Shown: positions 20,501 through 30,868, counted from the stretch's first letter. The stretch: 64,000 bases of DNA from Psococerastis gibbosa (GCA_963971405.1 OZ020484.1:8060001-8124000), one strand, 5' to 3'. Made by a program: numbers and translations. The notes: generated from the sequence alone by a model not told the origin.

Positions 20501-22702
20501 TGTTTGTACTTAACATATCCCATGACGCCATTTTTTAATTTTAGTTTGTTTGTGATTTTACTGTATGATCATTGATCAATTTTAACTATGGCATAGAGGA
20601 AAATAAACATTTCCGTCAATTCTGCAGTGCGAGGTCGGTGGAAACCCCGCCTAAGTCTTGAATGTCTGCTACCACGTCACTGTTTTTGTAAATAGCCCTA
20701 GCCGGTCGGTGGAATGGGCGCCTTACAACAACTCATTTGCAACTAATCTCCCAGCGAATCACTGGCGTTGGAATCGTCTGTGTGTAGCAGCACTGTTGCC
20801 TGAAAAGTCCCCGGTCACGAACAATTTAAGTTCCTCGAGTAAAAATAATTAATGAAATAAATAAATAACCATTTATTTGCAGACAGACCTAAAAGTCCAA
20901 TAAAATGCAAATATTATACAGAAAATTTGAGTACCTATTTAGGTAATGCGTCAGCATTTATGCCAATAATCTGCGTGGCGCTGTGCCTCGTCAATGGACC
21001 ACTTGCGTATAGGAAAGTGTTTGCGCCCCCCCCCCCCCCTCAGATTATAAGGCCAACCAATCCAAATAGTCGGTTTTGACGTCATTTCTCTATGGCTCCA
21101 ATTATATTTCTTTCTTTTCGTGTTCGAGGTAGAGATTCCTAGTTTTTTGGTCCAGCATTCTGGCAACCTGACGTCAAGTATAAATATAGCCCATAAATTG
21201 CATTTCCGATTTTTATACTGTTCCTCATGTAGAAGTTTAGCAACTGAGGGTGTCTTGAATGTCACACAAATAATTTGTCTCATTTTATTTGCAGCGGCAC
21301 AAGGCGTACGCACTGCGGTACTTCTTCTGTGAGGCGCTGTGTCTCGTCAACATTATCGTCCAGCTGTACCTCATGAACAAGTTCTTCGACGGCGAGTTCT
21401 TCAACTACGGGCTGCGCGTCATGAACTTCACGGACGTGCCGCAAGAGCGCCGGTTTGACCCGATGGTGTACGTGTTCCCGCGCGTCACCAAGTGCACCTT
21501 CCGCAAGTATGGTCCCACGGGCACCATAGAGACTCTGGACGCTATGTGTGTGCTGCCGCTCAATATTGTCAACGAGAAGACCTACGTGTTTTTATGGTGA
21601 GTGACAAAATTCATTTAACAAAGGGCTTTTTTGGACTTACTTACTTTAGGACATATTGATCCAAAATATTGTTGCCTGGATGGCCTTGTCATTGGCATCT
21701 GAGAGATCTGTCTGAGACACAGCTTCTTGGACTTCCATTGCCTGCTGTGTTAATAGTCATAAGAGGCAGGGACCTCACACTTATCGAACATTTAGTGCTG
21801 ATGGGATAAGCAAGCAGGCCCCGACCTTGGGATTTCGCCGCCTTTGGCAGCTAGTCTTCCAGCGCCCCCTACCTCATTAAAACAAAATGTTACGAACGGA
21901 TATTGTAAGAAATACGACCAAAGTATAAGGGGGTAAACTTCTTCTTCTGGCTCGACAGCCCTTGATGAGCTTCCTCGACAACACTCCTCCAGTCATCTCG
22001 GTTTTGTACAATTCTCCACCATCTACGGACTCCCAACTCCCGATGGTCAGTTTCCAATTCATCCTTCCAGCGTTTTTGAGGACGTCCGGCCAATCGTCTT
22101 CGTGTCATTCTTGCTTTGTACATCTTTTTCGGCATGACATTCCAACGACGTGTCCCAGCCAGCGTATGCGTTGCGCTTTTATGAGCCGGACTAAGTCTTC
22201 TCCGTGGAGTATTGCGTCTATTTCGGCGTTATTTCTTATATGGCACTCTCCGTCTTCGCCTAGGTGTCCATAGATCCTCCGTATTATCTTTCTTTCCAAT
22301 ACTCGCAGTTTGTTTGCATCATTAACAGTCCCTCTCTCGCCATAGTAGTATTGCAACAGTCTTTAAGGCGCACTAACTACAGAATGTAAGTAGCCTAAGA
22401 ACATCTAGCTAGACGTTTTCATTAAAATGACAATCTATGGTGATTTCAGGTTCTGGTACATAATTCTGGCAGCAATGCTGACCGGCCTGGCCATCTACCG
22501 AGTCACCATACTGGCATGGCCTGCCGTCCGGCCGTTCTTGCTACACAGGCGAAACCGCATGGTGCCCTTCGACATATCGCGAGCTGTCTGCCAGAAGATC
22601 GACGTGGGCGACTGGTATCTAATATACATGCTCGGCCGTAATATGGACCCGCACATCTTCAAAGAAGTCATCAGCGAAATGTACAAGAACGACGGCTCGT
22701 GA
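7139..22702 (+). CDS. ogre: Innexin-1 (ogre), four-exon gene
   Basis: Gap-junction channel subunit of the plasma membrane; hexamers of innexins dock between cells and pass ions and small molecules. Coding exons are 7139-7501, 15266-15421, 21295-21596 and 22450-22702, giving 357 residues against about 362 for Drosophila Ogre. All splice sites are GT-AG and the phases are 0, 0, 2. Seen in the protein: an N-terminus MYKLLGGLKD, TM1 at about 27-44, loop-1 cysteines C54 and C68, the YYQWV signature at 110-114 leading TM2, TM3 at about 183-203, loop-2 cysteines C240 and C258 with FPRVTKC and NIVNEKTYVF, TM4 at about 273-297, and a short C-tail containing GDWYLIYMLGRNMDP. The start is chosen because it gives the conserved Ogre N-terminus. 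The start region is duplicated as pseudo-exons just upstream. Assignment as ogre/Inx1 is by recalled family similarity and is strong. Confidence 0.95.
7575..7650 (+). repeat. tRNA-like SINE head fragment
   Basis: GTCCAGTTGGTGAAG resembles an A box, and AGGTTCGAAACTC a B box, with about the right spacing. There is no cloverleaf I can close, so this is a tRNA-derived retroposon head rather than a tRNA gene. Confidence 0.35.
8306..8420 (+). repeat. GGATCC/poly-G dispersed repeat, copy 1
   Basis: GACGGATCCAAGCC precedes a G-tract (about 8,324-8,337) and then GTAGTTGTGG, ATAGAACAAACA and TTTACAATAGATTTACTA blocks. The same blocks in the same order recur at 40,866-40,985. Confidence 0.65.
8560..8660 (+). 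repeat. Retroelement 3'-end-like fragment
   Basis: ACTGAGGATGTGG followed by GTTGCCGAAACGTTTGG resembles the GATGATG...CCGAAAC 3' region seen in the Penelope-like fragment at 6,518-6,545. ATTCTACTGCTTCATCAT recurs near 26,818. It is too short to classify. Confidence 0.35.
8676..8850 (-). repeat. Dispersed repeat shared with ogre intron 3
   Basis: In reverse this segment (for example GTGTTAATTGTCATTAGAGG) matches 21,742-21,800 (GTGTTAATAGTCATAAGAGG and the following bases). A CATTTAACAAAGGG block is also common to both loci. The family is unknown. Confidence 0.5.
9808..10302 (+). mobile_element. tRNA-derived SINE, long form
   Basis: The head has an A-box-like TAGCGTGGTGGTACGG and a consensus B box GGTTCGAGTCC (9,856-9,866), as in RNA polymerase III promoters. 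A unique body of about 400 bp follows. The 3' end reads CAACAAAAAGTCCTTATTTA plus ATTTA repeats. Shorter copies at 19,793, 25,887 and 38,559 share the head and/or tail but lack about 290 bp of the body. Confidence 0.85.
10710..10900 (+). repeat. Dispersed repeat shared with 58,945-59,105
   Basis: GTTGTGGTCGGGAAAATAAT, a TAGCGTAGGTAGCATAG block and GGCCAGAGTCGAAAGGGAT all recur as reverse complement at about 58,945-59,105. It is non-coding and of unknown family. Confidence 0.6.
11136..11566. repeat. MITE with GGCTATTCCACTTGTC termini
   Basis: Left end GGCTATTCCACTTGTCAATT and right end AATTGACAAGTGGAATAGCC are exact inverted repeats and the arms run further inward. The core contains TTAAAATTGATCAATAG and AACAATGGCGTCGTC, resembling the core of the 380-bp elements at 20,343 and 44,747. 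A half copy lies at 39,275-39,420. Confidence 0.8.
13200..13700. repeat. Homopolymer tracts and short shared repeats
   Basis: A C-tract near 13,219-13,229 is followed by 28 T (13,251-13,278). The block TGTAGCCAATCGGTGCTAGT near 13,420 recurs diverged at 28,215-28,240. AATTCGCCCATATAGAAAAA plus a CTTT repeat (13,650-13,690) recurs near 42,318-42,358, probably a retroposon tail. Confidence 0.4.
14820..15230 (-). pseudogene. LINE ORF C-terminal tail in ogre intron 1
   Basis: The minus strand reads ERRQPDDLMKRMKHIKAEGK, then RRRGRPRLTVETKSR, a stop, and AQNRKDWKGSCRIADPTKG. This RRGRP...NRKDW...CRIADP pattern is typical of the last segment of non-LTR retrotransposon ORFs. Stops and frameshifts show it is dead. 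It ends just upstream of exon 2 and is antisense to ogre. Confidence 0.65.
15266..15421 (+). CDS. ogre: ogre coding exon 2 (residues 122-173)
   Basis: It starts after acceptor TTGATTTGCAG with ALACYVPK, finishing TM2, and continues into the cytoplasmic loop with a Lys/Glu-rich stretch (ENEKKHKKR). It ends with SHEG on a whole codon before donor GTGAGT. The length of 52 residues matches the equivalent part of insect Ogre. Confidence 0.93.
16623..17472 (+). mobile_element. Family A inverted-repeat element, copy 2
   Basis: Full-length copy with TTGCTTTCCAATTTATACGT on the left and ATAAATTGGAAAGCATG on the right, plus the border GACCGGTTT. It carries a G-tract at 16,865-16,882 and a run of 23 C at 17,334-17,356. 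A stretch of 30 T follows just downstream (17,556-17,585). Confidence 0.85.
18525..18960 (+). repeat. Tandem repeat array, units of about 75-135 bp
   Basis: CATTGTCTGAAAGCTTCG starts units at about 18,525, 18,599, 18,675 and 18,810. The first two are 74-76 bp. The last two gain a TATAAGACTGCCTGTA block and are about 135 bp. Each keeps AGTAAAATGGTTGCCTA and ATGCGGTTATT. No coding potential. Confidence 0.85.
19035..19100 (-). repeat. tRNA-like B-box fragment
   Basis: On the minus strand GGGTTCGAATCCCGCC contains a perfect B box, preceded by GTCCACTACGGC. No A box of normal spacing or acceptor-stem pairing is evident, so it is read as a retroposon head remnant. Confidence 0.35.
19793..19996 (-). 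mobile_element. tRNA-derived SINE, short form, copy 1
   Basis: The reverse complement has the same head (A and B boxes) and the same tail as the 9,808 element but lacks about 290 bp of body. The join is at GAGGGCATGTA, the same junction as in the 25,887 and 38,559 copies. Confidence 0.85.
20343..20722. mobile_element. 380-bp MITE, TTA target duplication, copy 1
   Basis: Long inverted repeats of over 100 bp start GGCGCCCATTCCACCGACCG and end CGGTCGGTGGAATGGGCGCC. TTA flanks both sides (20,340-20,342 and 20,723-20,725). TWA duplications are usual for PIF/Harbinger elements. Inside each arm a second GGTGGCGTTTCCACCGACCT motif echoes the terminus. Confidence 0.88.
21295..21596 (+). CDS. ogre: ogre coding exon 3 (residues 174-274)
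   Basis: After acceptor TTATTTGCAG it opens with RHKAYALRYFF and covers TM3 and the second extracellular loop (C240, C258). It ends inside the Trp274 codon (TG|G), giving phase 2. The donor is GTGAGT at 21,597. Confidence 0.95.
21597..22449 (+). other. ogre intron 3 (853 bp)
   Basis: It contains the dispersed repeat at about 21,742-21,800 that matches 8,676-8,850, and an antisense LINE tail at 21,890-22,356 filling most of the intron. The acceptor is TGATTTCAG at 22,441-22,449. Confidence 0.85.
21890..22356 (-). pseudogene. LINE ORF C-terminal fragment inside ogre intron 3
   Basis: Two minus-strand frames join by a frameshift near 22,110-22,135. The first includes LRVLERKIIRRIYGHLGEDG and RIRWLGHVVGMS. 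The second includes RRRLAGRPQKRWKDELETD and DDWRSVVEEAHQGL. Order and motifs match the C-terminus of non-LTR retrotransposon polyproteins (WLGHV, GRPxKRW, DDWR). It is inserted antisense to ogre and is inactive. Confidence 0.75.
22450..22702 (+). CDS. ogre: ogre coding exon 4 (residues 275-357 and stop)
   Basis: It completes Trp274 and gives FWYIILAAMLTG (TM4), then the cytoplasmic tail with RRNRMVPFDISRAV and GDWYLIYMLGRNMDPHIFKE, ending KNDGS and TGA at 22,700-22,702. Confidence 0.95.
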
Positions 22703-25700
22703 CCGCCTGAACCTGACGACTACGCTCTGTAGACCAGAGTCTTTCAGTGAGGCCTTACTTCAAGTGTTAGTTGGTTGCAAAGACTGTATTGTTGAAAGTT
22801 TATGTTAACTTGCTGTACAGTGATGTTTTAACTGTGGGAACACCCTCCACAGAAGTGGAATGGTGAGAAGGGTCATGTTAGGTTAAAGGTGTCTGTTGCT
22901 GATGGGTTTGAAGGTAAGCCTAAGCTTACACTTTCTGCGGGCCTACTATGAGGATTAATCTTAACTAGGGCTTAAAAATGAAAACAAAATAATTTTTGAA
23001 TGGAAAGATGTTCGGTTTGGTTTTGTTTCCATTTTTTTAACCTCAAGAATAAGTTATTACTAAACAACATAGCTGGCCCGCCGGGCTATTTAGGGAAATG
23101 TGTCCGAAATGTAGTCAGCGATGAAATTTGAATACGTAGCCTGTACAGTATCGATAAAACGAAGTAATCGAAGACATTTGACTATTTCCCTACTAATTAA
23201 TTAATTATTTATTAATAAATTTATGTAATTACTACAGTAGGGGCATAAATTATTAGTTTTTAATATAGGTACCGTACAGTAGGCCTCTATAACTGATGCT
23301 GAAAACCTTTGAGAATTTCAACCCGAAAAAATGTCAACGTGCCTGTTCTGTCACATGGAACTAACAGCTATTTTGATATTTTTGTTATTAATTGTATTAA
23401 CTGCATTTATTTCAGTTATTAAAATACGTTGGGCTATTGTTAGGTTAACGTAATTTCAGGTTTAACACGAACCTTTTCAACTAGAAGCCTATTAAACCTA
23501 CCTATAGTGAATATACACCAATAATTTGTCACGGGAGTTGGCGATCAGCTCAAATCCCTTTTGATATTAACTCAGTTATTATTATTCGCATTAAAATTAG
23601 GCTATATTTCCTTGGGATCTCGAACCTGTAACGCTCTTCATATACTGTAACTTTATACTATAAGTTAGGCCAGGGGTTGGCAGCGTGTAGCCTATTGTAC
23701 GATCGAACCTTGAATTTGACTCATTCTTTGAAACATGGCCATTGCAGAATTCATACACAGGGTTTTTCAGACCACCCGGACACCACTTTTATTTCGGTTA
23801 TTGTGAGGAAATGTGAAATCCGGTAAAAAAAAATTGATCACAAAGTCGGGGTAGAACTATGTTGTTTCGTAACAGCAATATTTTGCCCCAATATTTAACC
23901 CCTGAAAAATAAAACTAGCATTAACTTACGTGATAATAACAGGTCCACAGAAACAATGAAAAAAATTCTTTACGTCTAATCCACTATTTGAAACATAAGT
24001 TCTGGTAGTTATTTAACGTCTACATTTAGACGCCAAGTTTAAAATTAGTACAGCAAATGAAAGGTCGTAAAAAAGAGATATAATTTAATGTGCTACATGA
24101 CATTATGTTTACAATTGAACATTCTGAAATACCGCAATTGACACCCTGACAACCGATTTCCGGGGGCCCAAAGTATTACTATGCCAAACATAAGATGTTG
24201 TAGTTTCACCCCGACTATGTCGATAGATAGATAGAAAAACCGTGTATTTCTCGTTACAGATTACAGACTGTGCCCCCTCAAGCCGGAGCGTGGGAGGGTG
24301 GCACATCAAACCTAATATATGTAATAAAGTAAAATTAACAAATTCTATGTAACAAAAGCGGACTATTGTCCTTGTTAGGCAATACAATGGCTATAGCAAG
24401 TTTCAATTAAATTATCAAATTTACACAAACGAAGCAAAACTATGGTCCTTGTTAATGCTAGTGCAATGCATTCATAAATAAGTAAAAAACAAATATATAA
24501 AAATACCGTAGGCTACGTAGTCAACGCACATTTACCCAATTTGTTTTAGCGGATTTCAAAATTACTCCCATTAACCAAAATAAAAGGGGATTCCGAGAGG
24601 TTCGGATCACCCTGTACATACTATACTATCATGGTTTGCATTCATCTTGTTACTTCTGCTCAACCCCTGGATAATTTGCTGCGTGCGCTCTTTTTTGTTT
24701 AATTGGGCAGCATAATTAATTAAACATGACAATATTAAAGTTAAGTATGCTACAGGTGCTTTTGTAATTCTGGTACAAATGATTTAATTGCTACTATGTT
24801 CTTGCTTGATATTTATCACATCTTTTCAATGAATTAGGGGCAAGTAGGCCTAGTTTAGCCCATTGACATTCACTTTCAAAAAATTTAAATTATACTCATA
24901 CAATACTTTTACCACCCTTTGTTTAGGGGGTTCTGTGCTATAGACACCCAAATTTATTTTTTAAGTTAAGGGATTAATTTCCTAATATTTTGTAAACAAA
25001 TGCTGACCTGACTTATTTTAAAAAGAATTAATTAATATCTCGGATCATCAGTCGCAAACCGATTAGAATAGACTTTTGAAGACTTCATAAAAAATACGAG
25101 CTTCGGTAGTCTAATTTTCTCACCTGAATTATTATTACTATAAAAACAAAACCCGATAAATTGCATTAATATACCTATGTACCATAGATGTAGGTCGACG
25201 GGGTTTGGACTCTGCGTCTGGAGAAAGTTTATATTTTTATGAACTGTTCTTAAAAAGTCCGACCGCCCTTTCTTAAAAAAAAATTTGGAATGTTTTACCT
25301 TATGTATAGCATGTCAACCATCTTCCTAACATTTAATGGGAGCTGAATTAAAAAAAATTCTGAAACATGCTCGTAGGTAGGCCCTTCTACCCCGGGGCTC
25401 TGCCTAAACAAAGGAATGTGTACATACCGTATCTAATATTATCATTAAAATTGTAACTGTAGTTCCTTAGTAACTTACGCTACTATAAATATGGTAGATT
25501 TTGTTTGATAAAAATACTCTTTTTTAGAAGCTACATTGGACTGAATATTAGTTTTCAAACGTGTTTTGATATAAAATATTTCTATAATAAAGATTATATA
25601 AATTATGAATATATTTGACTGATTTTTATGCCTGTTTATCGTCAATATGGTAAACAATAAGAGTTCTGTATAGGAGAGATGGGGCATTCGAGCCCAACAA

Positions 25701-25810
25701 AAATATTTGCGATGTGAAGGCTACCCATGTAACAAAAATCGCTTACCGTACTTATTTATCGTATTAAGGGAAATTCGCATTAAAAAGTTTGTTCAAAATA
25801 GAGTAACTTC
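22703..25810. other. ogre 3' flank and intergenic DNA
   Basis: Possible polyadenylation signals AATAAA occur at 23,214 and 23,908, but neither can be tied to a cleavage site. About 22,955-23,060 is a diverged copy of the core also found at 43,638-43,750 (ATTAATCTTAACTAGG, then TTTTGTTTCCATTTTT). No gene, array or clear mobile element is seen elsewhere. Confidence 0.5.
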
Positions 25811-25814
25811 GCCA

Positions 25815-25849
25815 TTCGCCCAATGTTGCTGCCAGCAACATTGGGCGAA
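25815..25849. other. Perfect 35-bp palindrome
   Basis: TTCGCCCAATGTTGCTG, one C, then its exact 17-base reverse complement. It could form a cruciform or hairpin; no flanking element is evident. Confidence 0.8.
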
Positions 25850-25886
25850 CGCACTTGTTCACTTGCCACTTGCTGGTAGGTGAGAT

Positions 25887-26103
25887 AAAATAAATAAATA
25901 AAGACTTTTTATTGTTTCTATTACTAAGCCAACCTAGCGGAGTTAGGGCGATAAAGCCGTCTCTTACACTCTACTGGGAAGGCTCGGGACCGCCTGCTTT
26001 ACATGCCCTCCGAAGCATGGCCAGAAAATGTAGCCAGTGTGGGACTCAAACGAACAACCTTTCGGGTGAAAGTCAGAGTCCGCACCACTACGCTACATGT
26101 CAT
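25887..26103 (-). mobile_element. tRNA-derived SINE, short form, copy 2
   Basis: Same tail (AATAAATAAAGACTTTTT on the plus strand), same deleted body and same head with a CGCTACATGTCAT end as the 19,793 copy. The B box is slightly mutated. Confidence 0.85.
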
Positions 26104-26123
26104 GACTTGATAACGGTTGGTTA

Positions 26124-26516
26124 AGAGTGTACAGTCCGTAGGAAATTTGCAGCCCTAAATTTATTACTTTCTATTTTTTATTTAATTAACTAAGCATGTT
26201 ATGAAAAAGATTTGGCTCATTAAAGTTGTAGAAGACTCAAGACTACTTCATGCATCATATAATAAGATATTTTTAATTTTAGAAATTGTAGTTCTTTCAT
26301 AAACATGATAATATTTTATAAACAATCTTTCAAGTATAATCGATTAAATTATAAAAAAATCTACAGTTTCGAAAATTAAAAATATCATTATTATATGATG
26401 CAGGAAGTATTCTACCTATACAACTTAAATGAGCCAAATCTTTAATAACTTGCTTAGTTAATTAAATAAAAAGTATTAAATTTCGGTCTGCCATTTTCCT
26501 AAGGGCTGTACACTCT
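26124..26516. repeat. TIR element with TA target duplication
   Basis: Ends AGAGTGTACAG and CTGTACACTCT are inverted, with TA on both outer sides (26,122-26,123 and 26,517-26,518). The arms pair discontinuously inward, for example CATCATATAATAAGATATTT against AAATATCATTATTATATGATG and GAGCCAAATCTTT against AAAGATTTGGCTC. It is a Tc1/mariner-like MITE by inference. Confidence 0.8.
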
Positions 26517-26654
26517 TATATCATAGAATAGTATAGAATATATCTCTGTATTGAGTCATAACATGAATCAATAGGCGTTCTAAAACCTAAGACACAATAA
26601 CAATAAATAAATGAAACCCCTAAAAATAGCCTAAAGCAATATATACCAGCTGTT

Positions 26655-26745
26655 GGTAGTGGTTTATGGCGGGTATTCCACATACGTCAATCGTCAATGA
26701 AAAATTGAAAAATGACGTAACAATGACGTGGTAGCAGAAATTTTA
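26655..26745 (+). repeat. MITE left-end fragment
   Basis: TATGGCGGGTATTCCACATACGT is the left end of the 639-905 element, followed by ACGTGGTAGCAGA, a motif from the arms of the 380-bp MITEs. There is no matching right end. Confidence 0.6.
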
Positions 26746-27787
26746 GTATGTCTTTACACTCTTTAATGTCTGCTAAAACGCATAACAGATCGACTACGAC
26801 CTAGGCTATCATCCGGGATTCTACTGCTTCATCATCAGCTATCTATAGCTTACTATCTATAGGGTTTAGTGCCCCTCCCCCCCATGGATACCCTCTTGTT
26901 AACACCCAGGCTCCTTTCCACTTGAGGGATTCAACCTAAATAGACCACAATAGCGTACCGGTACCTACTTTATAAATGAACTAACATTCAATATCATGTA
27001 ATACCATGTTTCATTCATTTGGTGATATACAACTACCCTAGGGTGGTGACTCGCGAAGGCTATATACAAAAAGTACAACGTACAATAGTTCAACCCGAAA
27101 ATAGGCTATATATTTGTTGAATGCGTCATAACATGATAACCGTACTCACCAATGGAGTTTCATTTGTAATCAAGTCACAACTGGACTATTTCGATTTTGT
27201 GCTTAGACGACTCAACAGCAGTTAACGTTCCAAATCATCCATAATTTCTTTGTTTCGACAAACAACGTGAGTACCTGCCGTTTTATGCACTAAATAACTT
27301 ATTGGCTTATGCTGCATGCAGCATACTGTACATTGTAAATAATTATTTGCATTTTCAATATTTATATAAAAGCGTGCTAGTTATAATAAGGCAACTGGCG
27401 AGAATATACGGTAAGTAGGTTAAATTAGAGTTCTATATGGGAGAGATGGGGCGTTCGTTTCCCGCCAAAAATGCATTTTTTAATTTCTGGGGCCACTCGC
27501 CACGTCTCTTATATGACCAGCCATTGATTTAACGTAGCAGGTGGGCGGTGGCCCAGGATTAAAAAATATATATTTGGCGCGATCGCGCGAATGTCCCACT
27601 GTCCCATACCATTGATTATATAAGTTACATAATGTAACACTAGTGTACTAGTAATAGTATATTCAATGCCCATATGTAAGAAGTTATCCATTAGGCACCA
27701 GGCATGCAAATGTAACATAGAAAAGTTCCGTTAAAGAGACAATCCATTATGGGCGTATAAAATCAAATTTTATGGATTATATAGGTA

Positions 27788-28037
27788 TGAAGGGTCCACG
27801 GGAAAAATGGGGTTTGTCACATTTAAAAAAAAAAAAAACGAGATGGGGTATGTGTCGTATTTTTCCTCTAGGAAAGGAGAATGATATTATGCACTCGTAA
27901 AAGGAAAGAACGATCTGAGTGCAGAGATATAAGCACATTTAAAATCGAACCAAACGGAAATAACGAGCTATAAACGAGCTTAAAATTAATTTTCTGAAAA
28001 ATCAGTGACAAACCTCATTTTTCCCGTGGACCCTTCA
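27788..28037. mobile_element. 250-bp Tc1/mariner-like MITE
   Basis: Inverted ends of about 35 bp: TGAAGGGTCCACGGGAAAAA and TTTTTCCCGTGGACCCTTCA, extending to GTTTGTCAC/GTGACAAAC. TA flanks at 27,786-27,787 and 28,038-28,039. No ORF. Confidence 0.88.
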
Positions 28038-28084
28038 TATCGTTCTGAGTCGTAAAAGAGATGTTCCTCTACATTTTGATGTAC

Positions 28085-28245
28085 ATTATTTTGTGGTCCT
28101 CGCTAATAGTAATAATATATACCAATCGGCCACAGTTTTTGAACTTTATTTTATTAGGTACTTGTAGGAAATAACGGACACTGCCGAGGTTGTTAGCGTG
28201 AGGGATTTCCATAACTGTGGCCAATTGGTGTTAGTGACGACCAGA
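28085..28245. repeat. Imperfect inverted repeat
   Basis: TGGTCCTCGCTAATAG and ACCAATCGGCCACAG near 28,094-28,136 pair loosely with CTGTGGCCAATTGGT and TTAGTGACGACCA near 28,214-28,242. A related right half occurs near 13,416-13,450 and a short one at 42,868. Confidence 0.45.
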
Positions 28246-28647
28246 CAATGTACCAAGAAACATTTCTTCTCCATTATTACAACCTTCTGCTCTCTCTTTT
28301 AAATATATGGACTGCACAGGGTTAGGGGCCTCGTTTGGGGTACCAGGGGGGTCATTCGCCCCCCCCCCCCTGTGATTGGGAAAAAATACGACAATGGCCC
28401 TGACTAACGATGAATTACAAATTTGTTTAAAAATTCCCCCCTCCCCCTGAAAAAGACGATTGTCAATTAATTATTCTTACATGGATGATACGTTATATAT
28501 AATTCTGATGAGCCTAAGTTAGACCTAATAGACTAAGGATGTAAATGACGAAGACAAAGATACAAAAATTTTTTTTCCTTCTAAAAAAACCAGTCTAATC
28601 GCCTGACTCATTTACTTCTTTACTAAAATTTACTTGGGCTACAATCA

Positions 28648-28782
28648 AAGGCGGATTTTAGGGGGGTCAGGAGGTCTGGTTTACAGTGGGAATTAAAAAT
28701 AATAATGTTTTTTAATGTTATAATCCACTGAATCGGTGCGCTGACCCCCCCCCCCCCTAAATTGGAGGCAAAATCCGCCCTT
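28648..28782. repeat. Short TIR element with G/C tracts at both ends
   Basis: AAGGCGGATTTTAGGGGGG on the left is mirrored by CCCCCCTAAATTGGAGGC and AAAATCCGCCCTT on the right. Total about 135 bp, with no ORF. It shows the homopolymer tracts lying next to element termini. Confidence 0.7.
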
Positions 28783-30029
28783 GTCTACAATACTGCAGTA
28801 CAAAATCGATATATTATATTGCTTTTTATAATGTATTTTACAGTAATAATAATAATCATATCATGTGCAGGAGCGTCATTTGCAGGGGGGGGGGAATGTC
28901 GCCATGGGGCAGTTGGCAGCCCCCCCCCCCCCCCCCAAGGAAAATTCACCCCAGAGGCCCCAAGTTTATATAGGCTATACTAATTATTAATACTAAATAC
29001 TTTATATAAATGAACCCGGAAAACGAGGGTTTTCACGAAAATAATATCTAACCTAATCGTAAAAAAATAATTTAACAAAAAATAATGATAGGAAACCAAT
29101 TTTGCATATCACAGGGGCTATGGTTTTTAAATGGTCGATAAATTTGACTCATTGGTTAATAAAAGTTGGGAATTATTACCATTTACCAAGAGGGCGTTGG
29201 AAATTAGTTTTCTTTATTTCTTTTTTTATATTATTATTTTATTTATTTATATTATTATATTAATTAATTATTATATATATATTATAATTATTATATTAAT
29301 TAATTAATTAATTATTATATTTTATATTATTATTATTATTATTATTTTCTTATTTCTGTAAAGGTTAAAAAAACGTTAAAGCTGAAATGACGCCATTGAT
29401 CATGTGAGACTAGAAAATGTCACTTTATAGTGAAAGTTTCTATTTTCTTCTAAATAAATTTGTCAAAGTCCCTTTCCAGCTTGTACAGTATATATATATG
29501 CATCAGCTGTGGAGTGTGGAACGAGGAATTAATTAACCTATAATTCCTACAAATTGTCCTAATCTCAAGTTGTTTCAAAAAGATGTAGAAATCTGTCTTA
29601 TCAAGAAGTATATTATATGTAGTTATGTACAGAACGACGGTACCACAATCGCAGAGGGGATAGAGCATTGTGGTTGGTTTGACCTTTGGTCCAGTGCCAG
29701 AGGGACAAGCAGCCTAAATCACCCCAAGCCATAGGCGTTCCTAATTAGGTGAGCCCGCAGACATTTAATGTTTACTGCCAAAGAGCAAAGGGCCGGCAAC
29801 CTTCCATGGATAAGCCAAACTGCCAATGGTAACATTATACAAAATACAACTTACAACATTTTCCAGTTTTAGTTGAAATAATATATAGAAACACCATCCA
29901 TCACAGAAAGAGTCGGGGGTCGAGGGATCGGGGTTCCCCCGGGGGAACATTGAATGTTGGTTCAGAATTATTCCGCCACTGTCGCTTGACTATGTAACAC
30001 CTGCAGCATCAAAAAATTGAAACAATTCA
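28783..30029. other. Gene-free stretch with G/C tracts and AT microsatellite
   Basis: A G-tract (28,886) and C-tract (28,921-28,936) border a GCCATGGGGCAGTTGGC block. An (ATT)n/(TTAA)n microsatellite spans about 29,220-29,345. The remainder has no supported feature. Confidence 0.45.
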
Positions 30030-30868
30030 TTGCTTTCCAATTTATACGTAGTATTAGGAAAGTTTTGTGATGGTCGAAATTTTCGATTCCGAGATTTCAA
30101 CGGATTTACACGTTTTCAGGTCCCAGGAACCCAAAAAAGTGGTTTTTACGAAATGTCTGTCTGTCTGTCTGTCTGTGCATCGATTTCCGGGCAAACTACT
30201 CGGTCGATTTTGATGAAATTCGGCATGTAGGTTCACAAAAATCATACTTCGAGACTATTTTTTTTATTTGGGGCTAACTCAATTTGGGGGGGTTTAATTC
30301 TCAAAAAACTCCAGAAAAACGTCAAAAAAAATTATTTCTCAAAAACGGCTCCAACGATTTCTTTTAAATTCACATATATTCTAGTCGTTCTTAATGTTGA
30401 TAAAATGTGGGGGGTCGCTTACCCCTTGATAGTTTGCTTCTGGGGGTAAAAAAATAAAAATAACTTAATTTAAATGAAAAATGACTAAAAAATAATTTTT
30501 CTGCGACACCTTTCTATCGATGATTTCTACCTTCAGGCATGTTTTAGGTGTTCAGTTGAGTAACGAAACCGGACAGTTGGCTTTCCCAAAAACCTATTTG
30601 CTTTTGCGCAAAATTTTTTTTTTGAACAATGATAGAAACTTCACGCTGAAATGCATTGCCTGCCCTGCCATTAATACTGTGTTTTAATGTGTTTTAAATA
30701 TATTGAGGTTACCTCACCTCCAGTGACGTCAGGTGGACACCCCCCCCCCCCCCGAGATATCCGAAATTTAACCGTAGGAAAATTATTTACCATGAAATTA
30801 TTCATTTTCTCTCCCTACTAATTGATAAATTGGAAAGCATGTTCGAGTAAACTCGGACCGGTTCTTTG
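30030..30868 (+). mobile_element. Family A inverted-repeat element, copy 3
   Basis: Full-length copy: TTGCTTTCCAATTTATACGT at the left, a (CTGT)n block at about 30,155-30,175, a C-tract at 30,740-30,753, and ATAAATTGGAAAGCATG plus GACCGGTTCTTTG at the right. Confidence 0.88.

Larger units (their letters stand above)
15422..21294 (+). other. ogre intron 2 (about 5.9 kb)
   Basis: No coding sequence. Contents are a B-box-like fragment (GGTTTCGAATCCCG near 15,464), a family A element (16,623), a tandem repeat (18,525), a SINE (19,793), a 380-bp MITE (20,343) and a C-tract near 21,008. The span 15,500-16,600 shows nothing else recognisable. Confidence 0.8.
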
